NCBI RefSeq assembly: GCF_003576645.1
Contig: NC_044917.1
Coordinates: 10,962,958-11,026,957, forward strand
Reading direction: 5' to 3'
Length of the DNA: 64,000 bases
Source: Ipomoea triloba
Taxonomy: Eukaryota > Streptophyta > Magnoliopsida > Solanales > Convolvulaceae
The position numbers were made by a program, and so were the translations under genes. The notes under the pieces were generated by a model. The model was not told where the DNA came from, ran no database searches, and saw only the letters and a list, made by a program, of their open reading frames with translations. Every line of letters starts with the position of its first letter. The stretch's first letter is position 1. Shown piece after piece: positions 47,571-59,280 of this stretch.

Positions 47571-48100
47571 AATGGTTCAAAGTTGCAGAAGAACCATTCT
47601 TGAATTTTCATGGCAACGGCGAAAGAGGCTGAAGACGGTAAAATGTAGAGGAGAATACAAGGTGCATTTCTCTTTCAATTTCTTTGTGGACCAAGGTATT
47701 TATATTTTGTTTTTGAGAACTGAACATTCACATTTCAGATTTCAAAATGGAAGAATCTCAAATAAATATTGAAAGGATATATCTAAAGAAGCACAAATAA
47801 ATTCATGTATATTTCCAGAAACAATGCAATCATATGTGCAAATTGTCAAAGGTCAAGAAACAGTGTCAATAGATCCAGAGAAGCGAGATCAATTGCGACT
47901 CGAGGAAGGTCAAATTTCAGAAACAGATCAGCCACAAACGCGACAAAGAAATCATGAATAACCCTAACTGATGCATATAGTATATACAGAAGAACAAATT
48001 AGAAAAATCAAGGATATTGTTAGAATGGTGGAGATGCATATATATGACATGTTGGGAAAGCATTCACGAGGAGGAAGAAGACAGTTGCTTGAAGATTAAG
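47571..48100 (+). pseudogene. Unrecognised coding-like segments, possible small gene or relic
   Basis: Three pieces look protein-coding but do not join cleanly. From 47571: MVQSCRRTILEFSWQRRKRL. From 47818: ETMQSYVQIVKGQETVSIDP, then EKRDQLRLEEGQISETDQPQ to a stop at 47959. From 47971: an ATG-led 42-codon frame containing EEQIRKIKDIVRMVEMHIYD and ending GGRRQLLED before a stop at 48098. The last two share a frame, separated by two stops. A TATA box precedes the first. It may be an unknown small gene with unresolved introns or a decayed one. I recognise no family. Confidence 0.25.
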
Positions 48101-48379
48101 CATACAATAGACAACACCTGCACATTTGGTAAAGCTCTATATTAATTGTAAACATTTTACTATATGAACATTTTCCATTTTTAATATTTATGCAGTGATA
48201 TTTTTAATTGGAAAATGCTTTTCATTATATGTCACTAACTTGAAATAAAAAAGTTATAAAAAAAATATTTTCATAATATCAGGCATAGCACCATATCTAA
48301 CCCCAGTTTCACAAAAAGGCAGTAAACAACCACATCGCGGTTATTTTGAAATCTTCAGTCTTAGTAATGAAGCATGCCT

Positions 48380-49565
48380 GATGCCTCCATTTGGGTTATT
48401 CTCATTGTGGCTTTGAGTTGCAAGTGCTAAGTTCGCCAATTAGATGTGAATAACGTGTTTTTACATGACACTTTGGCTACAAGGATGCTAAGTTTTCTTC
48501 TAATATCTTTAAGTTGCAGAAGATATTATATGATCTAAAGCAAGCTTCTCGGGCTTGATATTTGGAATTGTCTAATTATTTGTTCATGATTGATTTTAAA
48601 CGGTAGAGCGTAAACACTTCATTGTTTATTTATTCAACCGATGGAGTTTTTGCTAATTTCCTAATAAATGTTGATGATATTCTTCTAACTGGAAATAATA
48701 TCTCTTTTTTGGATGACTTTGTCGCTGTCTTAGCTCGCACACCTCGTAGATTCTCTATTAAAGACCTTAGTGCTCTTCACCATTTTCTTAGCGTTGAGGT
48801 CATTTTCATTGGTTCTGGTATGCTTTTGTCTCAAAGCTGGTATTTGACTGACTTTATTCAGCGCTTCAAGATGGATGGGGCGATAAAAGTTTCCACACCT
48901 ATGTCTGCAGATGAGTTGATTCAACAAACTGATTTTGGTGTTATTATTGATACGTCTGGATATCATCAACTAATTGGAATGTTGCAGTATTTGTTGATTA
49001 CATGCCCATATGTAGCATATGTGGTTAATGAGTTATCTTAGCTTATGCACTCCCAGGTGCAGTTGACTGTAAATCGCTAAGAGGGTTTTGCGTTATCTTA
49101 AGAGCACTTATCACCGTGACTTCTTTTTAAAATATGACTCTTCATTTATGTTGAATGTTTTTTTTAGACGTCGATTGAGGCAACATGCATGACAGTGGGC
49201 ATTCAACTAGCGCATACGTGGTTTATCTTAACTCAAACGTTATTTATTGGAGGTCTACACGATCAAAGACTGTCTCGTTCATCTATCGAGGTTGAGTATC
49301 CCACGTTAGCTCATGCAATAACTTAACTTGTTTGGGTCCGTAGTTTACTCAAGAGAGGCTGGTATTGTCTTGACTTGTGCACCTACATTGTTATGCGATA
49401 ATTTTAGTGCAACATATGTTGTACAAGAATCTAGTCTTCTGCTCTAGAATGAAGCACCTATCGTTGGACTATTTCTTCATCAAAGATATGGTTACTGACC
49501 GTACACTTTGTGTTCGCCATACCTCATCGTCTAATCAAGTGGTTGAAGTGTTGGCAGAGCAATAA
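48380..49565 (+). pseudogene. Ty1/copia retrotransposon pol relic (RT and RNase H)
   Basis: A degenerate pol fragment. RQLDVNNVFLHDTL near 48437 matches the RT segment RQ.DV.NAFL.G. FLINVDDILLTGNN near 48660 carries the catalytic [YV]VDD-type motif, here with Asn before VDD instead of Tyr-Val. FSIKDLSALHHFLSVEV, MDGAIKVSTPMSADE and a weak Y.QLIGMLQYL follow, then RNase H-like SAYVVYLNSN, WRSTRSKTVSRSSIEVEY near 49210-49290. Frameshifts and stops separate these blocks, and no gag, integrase or LTR pair was identified. It is inactive. Confidence 0.85.
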
Positions 49566-49969
49566 TGCGATCATTGTTTCTATATATGATTCCATTCCAA
49601 AATTGGTGTCACTAATGGTTCTTCCATCTTACAGGGGCATATTAAGGATTATAATTTATTTGATGTTTCGTCTTTGAGGTTATAATTGTTCACGGTTAGA
49701 GTAGGCCTTATCTGTTGTAACTTATCTCTTGCAATGCATCTTGATGTTGCCTATATATGTTTCTTCACTTTGCATAATATATCTTTTAATGCCTTTCCTC
49801 TGATCCATATACGAAATAGGGAGCCCTAAGTGATGTGAGGTTGAGATGGCGGAACTATGATTACAAAAGAAAGACAACAAACAAAAACCCACGCATATTG
49901 CAAGGGAAAAAACGCTTCATAGAGAGGGAGAGAGACCGCTGAAGCACATTTTTACTTTTATATATCTAC

Positions 49970-50250
49970 TATCAAGTTTAATTATATTGTTTTATAAGTA
50001 TTTTTAAAATCACCATGTATACATTTATTATTTCAATGACTATCGAAGTTATATTAGTTCTAATAAAAATCTAGTATCATTTGTCATTTAATTGAGAAGA
50101 AGTGTGATGGATTTTTAACAAAACATCTTTCCTTTTAGGTTTGTCTAAAAAAAAAAACAGTTTGAGAACAAAATGTTAGTTACATTGGAAACAACTATGC
50201 ATAATCATAGTTAATATAAAGAAGCTCAGATACGCTGATTATCATCCAAG
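49970..50250 (-). repeat. Broken third copy of the tRNA-snoRNA flanking unit
   Basis: 49970-50180 repeats the sequence found upstream of the plus tRNA at about 46290-46500 (GTTTGATTATATT-like start, GAAGTTATATTAGTT, CAGTTTGAGAACAAAATGTT). 50220-50250 on the minus strand reads GATAATCAGCGTATCTGAGC, the box D end of the snoRNA. The tRNA and the rest of the snoRNA are missing. Confidence 0.55.
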
Positions 50251-50350
50251 TTGCACTCTCATATGGAAGGTTGTGGGTTTGAGTATGTGATATTGACTCC
50301 ACTATGAATGTGTAGGTTTGAGCCTCAGGCGGAGGTGGTGGATTCATGAA
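50245..50350 (+). mobile_element. SINE-like internal fragment
   Basis: AAGTTGCACTCTCATATGGA, GGTTGTGGGTTTGAG and ACTCCACTATGAATGTGTAG, then GGTTTGAGCCTC, match the middle of the SINE copies at 61780-61850. Head and tail are missing. Confidence 0.45.
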
Positions 50351-51014
50351 CATAAGGTTTAGTATTTGTGGTCAAAGATTCCAATGTAAGCACTAACTCA
50401 ATAATACAATTATTTTTTAAAGCCATGTGATCAATGAGAACAAACTTTCTTATCTAATTAGAGTTTGTGTTTCACGTGAACAATAATTAAATTATCTAAA
50501 TATAAGTAAAAAATTTGTATGATCTTCAAAAAATTTTAATTTTTTCTAGAAACAATAAACATAGAATGTATTTTAATATTTTATTACACAATTAAATAAT
50601 TAATATATCTATTATAAATTTTTTTATTTGAAGCATATTTCTCTAGTCATGATATATTAGGAACCCACACATACACTGAAACTAATTCTTTTTGTGTCGA
50701 TAAAACCTTAAAAAGTGACTAAGCTTCTTTGTGCCAGGTAGAACCTCAAAAAATTGACAATAAAATACTTATGAGTTTTAAGTTTTAACTTTTAAGGTAG
50801 CTACAATTCCACCATAATTATGACGTGGTCCACCATAAACATTAGAATTAATAACTTGCAGCATCGAATATATCATGGTCAAAAGTAGTTACCACTATCA
50901 ACTAATTTATGATGTGTGAATTACTTTAGTACATGCAGATTGACTATGGTTTCTTATATTATATTATTCAATGTATTTAATGGACATTTTTATAATTTTA
51001 AATACATATTGGTG

Positions 51015-51245
51015 GGCCAACCCATGCATCCAAGTGAGTTAGACTGATGATTTGGTAACCATAATGTTACATAATGCTAGTTTAACTCCTAGCGGGAGTG
51101 GCTTATTGGCTGTTTAATTTTGAATCACTCAGTTATGAATAATCTAAGCTAGTTTACCTCCTAGTGGTTCTTTGCAGGTTAAGGTCACAAGGCAGTATTT
51201 AAGTAGTACATGCACACCTTCACATAGTAATTGCGAGTTTTCCTC
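51015..51245 (+). mobile_element. SINE-like element (family 2), diverged copy
   Basis: Shares ordered blocks with 35793-35997: TTGGTAACCA.AA.GTTAC, CTTATTGGC, AGCTAGTTTACCTCCTAGTG and GTCACAAGGCA. Ends and target duplications are not resolved. Confidence 0.55.
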
Positions 51246-51914
51246 GTCACTGAAAAAAATATATATTGAAAATTTTTGGTTTAATATAAGAACAAGTTTT
51301 TGCTCGAACTTTGTTCATGTATTTTTTTTATATAAAGTAATTATTTAATTATTGTTTATTTATTAAAGAATAAACTTTACTTTTAATTTGTATCACATTT
51401 GATTATACTATCTAATTTCTTAGCCAATTATTACTAGAAGTGCTCATCCTGGAAGAAACAAATGCAGTGCCCCTTCCAGAAGTAAATGCAATGCCCAGTC
51501 TGAAAGTAGTGCTCCTTTCAAAAGGAGCATTCCGGCAATAGTTGGCTGAAAAATTAGCTAACAGGATTACATATGATACAAATTATATAGTCATGCACCT
51601 AATTAGAAAATATTAATAGTTAATAAATAAATGTGATTCATGTATAATAGTCAAGATGATAAAATGTGAAATTTATTCTTTATTAAATTATCCACGTACT
51701 TGTCCCATTTTATAAGAGATCGTTTTGTTTAACATGATGTTTAAAAAAAAAAAACAAATAAATTTTAATTTTCATTTCAAACTTAGTCTTTTAAGAAGCG
51801 GAACATCTTTAAAAGTTAATAAAAACATAAGATCAATTATAAAAAGAAAAATTTAATAGTGTTCAAATTAAAAATTAAACATTACTTTGTATCGGAATTT
51901 TTTTTAAAAACAAA

Positions 51915-51946
<32 letters not shown>

Positions 51947-52207
51947 GAAAGTAAGACAAATAACACAGAAATGATAGTATTTTTTTAATGTAATTGAAAT
52001 AAAATGGGGAGAATTGTAATTTTCGTCTTTTAAGTTATTAGAGCAAGCTCATTTGTTAAGTTTTTTGTGGGATTTTGCAAGTATAACTACGAAAGAGAAA
52101 ATGTAAAAAAAGAATTAAAAAAAAGTTCAATATGCTTTTCACGCAACCTTAGGCCTTCCACGCGCTTTTCTTCCTCTTATTCTCCAAAACACTAAGGCGC
52201 GCGCGCA

Positions 52208-52249
<42 letters not shown>

Positions 52250-53415
52250 CGTTCTCCATTTGTTTTAAAACACCACCATCTAGTTTTTGACGGCAAAAAC
52301 ATCTCTAAAATCCACAAATGTGGATGCTTTTAGGAATTTTTTTCGCCTTTTGTTCTTACTTGTGCTTATATAAGTTGTATTTCATCCTTAAACTTTTATT
52401 CATGTTGCTTTTTGTCCATTTTTTTTATAATTATTATTTTTGCCCCTAATTATTTGACAATATCTTCTATAAAAACTAAGATTCTTTTAACTCCAATATA
52501 TTTAAATTTGGGTTGAACTCTCTACATATGTATCACAAATCTTTAATTAATTTAAAATTGTGTACATGAAACAATAGAATTTCTTGGCACTTTTCACACA
52601 ATCCTTTAATATGGCAATTTTGAGGAAAAAGTAATTGATGAACTCCCCAATATTTACACTAAAGAGTGTAAAACGTGGTGGGATACGACTACTTTGTTCT
52701 TAAAATTGTAGATTAAAGATTCGTGATGCATATGGAGATTGTAACCAATTACAATGTATTGGAGGATCTTGATATAAGTTATCGTCTAAAAAATTATAGA
52801 CGAAAATAATAATAATCCAAATTAAAATTAGGGAGGAAAAAGTAACTTGGATAAAAAGGTTAAAAATAAAATATGAGTACTGACAACAACTAATTAAGAA
52901 CAAAAAATAACAACTACTTAAGAACAAAATTACAATTTTCAAATAAAATTTTTAGAATTTTGAGTGACTTTTGATAGAAGCATGTTGGTTAATTAATTTG
53001 ATATAAAAAATAGAAAAGGAAATCAATAATAATTTTTAATTTTTTTAATCTCCATTTAAAAATTTTTCACATAGTGGAGAAAATTAAATAAACAAAACAA
53101 TTAAGCTTCGCTATTCGAAGGTGCATTTTGCGTGAAAGTCATATGTGATTCTAACCGACAAATGAGCATAAAGAGATAAATCAAACTAAGTTGTCCATAA
53201 TTGACCAGCTGAAACTAAAAAGACTAATAAATAGCTTCCATGAAAAGTTAAACTTAGAATCTTGTGATTATTAAGTCAATTTTACGACCAACTTCACTGG
53301 GTTGTTTTTTGCAGGTTTCGAATAAAGCAATTAAGCTACTTGATGAAGTAGGGGCAAACCAGTCCTATATTATCTACGCAAACAGAGATTATATTGAATA
53401 TAATGGCATTTAAAT
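51246..53415. other. AT-rich intergenic DNA, no gene seen
   Basis: Contains a short alternating GCGCGCGC tract and poly(A) at 52198-52246, and a duplicated ATGCAGTGCCC/ATGCAATGCCC word near 51460-51500. No coding or RNA gene is supported. Confidence 0.45.
52209..52246. repeat. Poly(A) homopolymer after a (GC)n tract
   Basis: 38 A residues directly follow AAGGCGCGCGCGCAC. It could be a retroposed tail, but no element body was found. Confidence 0.9.
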
Positions 53416-53426
53416 GGGGAGAAACG

Positions 53427-53567
53427 GTCAAAGGCCTTGTGGTCAAGTGACATGAAGTAATTTTCTCAAGTGGAAGGTCATGGGTTCGAACCTCATGGTT
53501 GAGAAAGTATATGGACAGATACTACATGTATCAGGGTCAATAGTATTTCAAAAAAAAAAAAAAAAAG
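53427..53567 (+). mobile_element. tRNA-derived SINE (family 1) with 11-bp TSD
   Basis: The element is flanked by GGGGAGAAACG at 53416-53426 and 53568-53578. The head is GGCCTTGTGGTCAAGTGACA, box B is GGTTCGAACCTC (53483 region), and the 3' module GGACAGATACTACATGTATC then AGGGTCAATAGTATT ends in poly(A). It is a complete, fairly recent insertion by sequence and gives the family boundaries. Confidence 0.88.
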
Positions 53568-54661
53568 GGGGAGAAACGAGTCACATGAAGCCCTAGTCAA
53601 AGTTACATGCCATTTGGGATTTCAACAATTATTTTTCTTTCAACTCCCTCACTCAATTATATCGCTTTTTTACTTCAAAAGTAAATGCCACCATTATTCT
53701 AACCCAAGCCCAAACCCTAAAGGCCTAAATAGTTAGTGATGAGTACAAAGGGACTGGATAGTGTATCCACTACGAAATCATCAATTCTTCAAAGCCCCAA
53801 TTTTGACCAACAACAAATATAATATTACTACTTGAATTGTAACTAATCCCTTCAGTAACGATATATATATATATATATAAAATAAATGTGGTATTCAATA
53901 TTTTAATTATATTAATTAGTTTAGATTTTTAGTTAATGGGCGGGACACATCCTTTAATTAATTTGTTATTAGAACTAAATTTATTTGGAAATCAAAAGGT
54001 CAAAATAAATAGTATATCATCCATTTATACTTTTAATTGAAATGTAATATATCCTTCAATTATGATGGCATCAACCACTAATATAGTGTATAAAAGATGA
54101 TGACACTAAGCTACTCACACCGTCACACTAGGCCATCAATTCAACTTTCAAAATTGTCTTATAATTTATATTCTTTTGTATGATAAATTTATATTTTACT
54201 TGTAAAAATTAATGATACGTGTAACCTAATGATATATTGATATGTTAGGACTTTTTTTTTTTTTTTTTTTAATGATTACTAGTATTTTCACCCGTGCGTT
54301 GCACGGAATGAATTTATTATAATATTTTAAGAAATATTTGAATCGATATACAATTATATAAATTATAACATCGAATATGAGTATGAATAAGTGTATAAAT
54401 GCAATTATAGTATGAGTCTTCCTTGCATGCAACAAATATCACCAAAATTTAGTGTTCTAAAATAAGTGTATAAATGCAATAGGTAGATAATTTACATTAT
54501 TGCATCATATTCATTAATTTAATTACTTGTCGGTTAGTTATTGCAAGATCTTGAGGTACACTTATATTTTGATATTCAGTAAGTATAACTATATTAAAAA
54601 AAATTTACATGGGAGTAATGGGATAATCAGTTGCGTAATTGTTGGTTGATCGTAGAGCGTT

Positions 54662-54736
54662 GTGTTGGAGGAAGAAGATGATATATAGTGAAGATGATAT
54701 TGCCCTTCATTATATATCATCTTCTTCCTTCAACAC
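54662..54736. repeat. Hairpin in Helitron 3' module, copy 1
   Basis: The arm GGAAGAAGATGATATATAGT at 54670 is mirrored by a CTTCATTATATATCATCTTC block ending at 54728, with one wobble position and an 11-nt loop. The stem extends outward through GTGTTG/CAACAC. Confidence 0.8.
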
Positions 54737-55080
54737 GTTGATATTCTCTGGACAAATAACTGTTGGAAAAAAATTAGCATAAAATGGCATTTTACTGGCA
54801 ATATTGTGGTACAAATATATGTGGGGTCCACTTTCGATTTGGGTCGGGTCAAAGTGGATTCGTGTTTTTCGTAGTTAGACGAAAAGATTGATATATTGTA
54901 CGCTCAAAACTGATAATGGGTGAATGAGAAATTAGTTCTCAAAGTTGACCCATTTGAGTTAGAAAAATATAGAGAAAAACCTTTCAAGTAACTTTTGTCC
55001 CACATTGGTTTGAGAAGTGGTTTGCACCACTACTTATACAAGAGTTTTTCTAAGGCTTATTGATGTGTATAGCATAGAGG

Positions 55081-55120
55081 CTCTCTCTCGCGCGCGGGGG
55101 GCGCGGGAGGGGGGGGGGTG
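55081..55120. other. CG-alternating and G-run tract (possible Z-DNA/G-quadruplex)
   Basis: CTCTCTCTCGCGCGCG is followed by runs of six, three and nine or ten G. It is repeated at 59136-59172 in the second Helitron copy. Such tracts are unexpected in the surrounding roughly 70 percent AT DNA. Confidence 0.7.
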
Positions 55121-55236
55121 CAAATGAAATCCAAAAATGAACTTAAAAAGGCTTGACTCGTGCGGCGACACCTGCATGCACGAATGTCGTTCAGAAAATT
55201 GGTTGGCCTTGCGGGTTGAATTATGCCAAATTTTAA

Positions 55237-58205
55237 AACTGAGGATATTGTTTTTATTAATAGTATAGATTGCATTGTAGAGAAATATATATACTGAATT
55301 ACTACCATTAGTAATTCTAGTCTAGAATTGTATTACGAATAGGAACGTAGAGAAGAATATATTTTATTAGGAATTCTATTTTAATTTACAATTGTATTAG
55401 GGATTGGAATTGTATTACCATATTTTACAATATTAGGCAAACCATAATATTATAGGTCTGTTTTGGGCGGCAAGTTAAAACTGAGGATATTGTTTTTATT
55501 AATAATATAGATTGCATTGCAGAGAAATATATATACTGAATTATTACCATTAGTAATTCTAGTCTAGAATTGTATTACGAATAGGAACGTAAGGAAGAAT
55601 ATATTTTATTAGGAATTCTATTTTAATTTACAGTTGTATTAGAGATAGGAATGCTATTACCATATTTTACAATATTACGCACACCAAAATATTATAGGTC
55701 TGTTTTGGGCGGGAAGTTAAAACTGAGAATATTGTTTTTATTAATCGTATAGATTGCATTGCCGAGAAATATATATACTGAATTATTACCATTAGTAATT
55801 CTAGTCTAGAATTGTATTACGAATAGGAACGTAAGGAAGAATATATTTTATTAGGAATTCTATTTTAATTTACAATTGTATTAGAGATAGGAATTCTATT
55901 ACCATATTTTACAATATTACGCAAACCATAATATTATAGGTCTGTTTTGGGCGGGAAGTTAAAACTGAGGATATTGTTTTTATTAATAGTATAGATTGCA
56001 TTGTAGAGAAATATATATACTGAATTATTACCATTAGTAATTCTAGTTTAGAATTGTATTACGAATATGAACGTAGGGAAGAATATATTTTATTAGAAAT
56101 TCTATTTTAATTTACAATTGTATTAGGGATAGGAGTTGTATTACCATAATTTACAATATTACGCACACCAAAATATTATAGGTCTGTTTTGGGCGGGAAG
56201 TTAAAACTGAGAATATTGTTTTTATTAATAGTATAGATTGCATTGCCGAGAAATATATATACTGAATTATTACCATTAGTAATTCTAGTCTAGAATTGTA
56301 TTACGAATAGGAACGTAGGGAAGGATATATTTTATTAGGACATTCTATTTTAATTTACAATTGTATTAGGGATAGGAATTGTATTACCATATTTTACAAT
56401 ATTACGCACACCAAAATATTATAGGTCTGTTTTGGCAATTGTTATACCCTACACCACGGTGCACATAGCAATGTGCACCACGTACGTAAAACGACGTCGT
56501 TTCGATGTTAGTAGACGCGAACGCGAATGACTCAGGGAATTCATTATCTATAATACACATAATCATTATCTATAATACACAGAACGTTTGCCTAGAATAC
56601 ACAGAATGTTTGCCCAGAATACACAGAATATTGACACAAAATACACAGATGTTAGTGGACGCGAATGACTCCAGAAACTTCATTATCTATAATACACATA
56701 ATTATTATATAGAATACACAGAACGTTTGCCTAGAATACACAGAATGTTTGCCCATAATACACAGAATATTGACGCAAAATACACAGAACTCATCCTCCT
56801 AACATTCGAATGCACAAACACATCACAACTTGTGTTAATAACATGAATACACATAATATTTACACAAAATACACAGAACTCATCCTCCTAAACATTCGAA
56901 TGCACAAACACATCACAACATGTGTTACTAACATGAAATTACAACATGTGTTACTAACATGAATACACAGAACGGTTGCATATAATACACAGAACGGTTG
57001 CTTAGAATACACAGAATGATTTCTTGGAATACACAGAATATTAACATAAATACAGAGACCGGCCAAAACGGGAAACGTGATTTCCAAAAAAAACTGACGA
57101 TTAGTTTACAATGCTCAAAACGACGTCGTTTAGGTACGTGGTGCACATTGCTATGTGCACCGTGGTGCACAGTATAATTTGCCCTGTTTTGGGCGAGAAG
57201 TTAAAACTGAGAATATTGTTTTTATTAATAGTATAGATTGCATTGCCGAGAAATATATATACTGAATTATTACCATTAGTAATTCTAGTCTAGAATTGTA
57301 TTACGAATAGGAACGTAGGGAAGGATATATTTTATTAGGAATTCTATTTTAATTTACAATTGTATTAGGATAAGAGTTGTATTACCATATTTTACAATAT
57401 TACGCAAACCATAATATTATAGGTCTGTTTTGGGCGGGAAGTTAAAACTGAGGATATTGTTTTTATTAATAGTATAGATAGATTGCATTGCAGAGAAATA
57501 TATATACTGAACTATTACCATTAGTAATTCTAGTTTAGAATTGTATTACGAATAGGAACGTAGGGAAGAATATATTTTATTAGGAATTCTATTTTAATTT
57601 ACAATTGTATTAGGGATAGGAATTGTATTACAATATTTTACAATATTACGCACACCAAAATATTATAGGTCTGTTTTGGGCGGCAAGTTAAAACTGAGGA
57701 TATTGTTTTTATTAATAGTATAGATTGCATTGCAGAGAAATATATATACTGAATTACTACTATTAGTAATTCTAGTCTAGAATTGTATTACGAATATGAA
57801 CGTAGAGAAGAATATATTTTATTAGGAATTCTATTTTAATTTACAATTGTATTTGGGATAGGAGTTGTATTACCATATTTTACAATATTACGCAAACCAT
57901 AATATTATAGGTCTGTTTTGGGCGGTAAGTTAAAACTGAGGATATTATTTTTATTAATAGTATAGATTGCATTGCATAGAAATATATATACTGAATTATT
58001 ACCATTAGTAATTCTAGTTTAAAATTATATTACGAATAGGAACGTAGGGAAGAATATATTTTATTAGGAATTCTATTTTAATTTACAATTGTATTAGGGA
58101 TAGGAATTGTATTACAATATTTTACAATATTACGCACACCAAAATATTATAGGTCTGTTTTGGGCGGTAAGTTAAAACTGAGGATATTATTTTTATTAAT
58201 AGTAC
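55237..58205 (-). repeat. Tandem array of Helitron 5'-terminal units (copy B)
   Basis: Ten units of about 241 bp start near 55237, 55478, 55719, 55962, 56203, 57205, 57446, 57690, 57931 and 58174 (the last truncated at the junction). On the minus strand each restarts with TCTATACTATTAATAAAAAC and contains CCGCCCAAAACAGACCTATA. A transposon (56436-57183) splits the unit after 56203. Confidence 0.92.
56436..57183. mobile_element. Long-TIR element inserted in the array, 9-bp TSD
   Basis: CTGTTTTGG at 56427-56435 is repeated at 57184-57192, and removing the element restores the array unit. The arms (about 65 bp) are inverted: GGTGCACATAGCAATGTGCA on the left is mirrored by GTGCACATTGCTATGTGCAC on the right, followed inward by AAACGACGTCGTTT on both sides. 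The interior consists of AATACACAGAAYGTTTGCC repeats. A 9-bp duplication and long TIRs fit a Mutator-like non-autonomous element. Confidence 0.8.
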
Positions 58206-59280
58206 TACTATTTTCACCCGTGCGTTGCACGGAATGAATTTGTTATAATATTTTAAGAAATATTTGAATCGATATATACAATTATATAAATTATAACATC
58301 GAATATGAGTATGAAATATACAATTATATAAATTATAACATCGAATATGAGTATGAATAATACAATTATATAAATTATAACATCGAATATGAGTATGAAT
58401 AAGTGTATAAATGCAATTATAGTATGAGTCTTCAGTATGAATAAGTGTATAAATGCAATTATAGTATGAGTCTTCTTTGCATGCAACAAATATCACCAAA
58501 ATTCAGTATTCCAAAATAAGTGTATAAATGTAATAGGTAGATAATTTACATTATTGCATCATATTCATTAATTTAATTACTTGTCGGTTAGTTATTGCAA
58601 GATCTTGAGGTACACTTATATTTTGATATTCAGTAAGTATAACTATATTAGAGAAAAATTTACATGGGAGTAATGGGATAATCAGTTGAGTAATTGTTGG
58701 TTAACCGTAAAGCGTTGTGTTGGAGGAAGAAGATGATATATAGTGAAGATGATATTGCCCTTCACTATATATCATCTTCTTCCATCAACACGTTGATATT
58801 CTCTGGACAAATAACTGTTGGAAAAAAATTAGCATAAAATGGCATTTTACTGGCAATATTGTGGTACAAATATATGTGGGGTCCACTTTCGATTTGGGTC
58901 GGGTCAAAGTGGATTCGTGTTTTTCGTAGTTAGACGAAAAGATTGATATATTGTACGCTCAAAACTGATAATGGGTGAATGAGAAATTAGTTCTCAAAGT
59001 TGACCCATTTGAGTTAGAAAAATATAGAGAAAAACCTTTCAAGTAACTTTTGTCCCACATTAGTTTGAGAAGTGGTTTGCACCACTACATATACAAGAGT
59101 TTTTCTAAGGCTTATTGAATTGTATAGCATAGAGGCTCTCTCTCGCGCGCGGGGGGCGCGGGAGGGGGGGGTGCAAATGAAATCACAGAATGAACTTAAA
59201 AAGGCTTGACTCGTGGGCCGACACCTAGAATTATGCCAAATTTTCATATTTTTTACAATATTACGCAAACCATACCATAA
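58206..59280 (-). repeat. Second Helitron 3' module with extra short tandem copies
   Basis: Near-copy of 54279-55236. It carries extra tandem repeats: an ATTATAACATCGAATATGAG unit three times (58283-58395) and a GTGTATAAATGCAATTATAG unit twice. The hairpin at 58717-58791 has perfectly paired 24-bp arms here. Confidence 0.85.

Noticed and set aside
56505..57170. Open frames inside the long-TIR element
   Set aside because: They are translations of the AATACACAGAA repeats and the palindromic arms, not a transposase.
58122..58499. 125-codon repetitive minus-strand frame
   Set aside because: Its repeated peptide comes from the short tandem copies in the second Helitron 3' module; no Rep or helicase motif.
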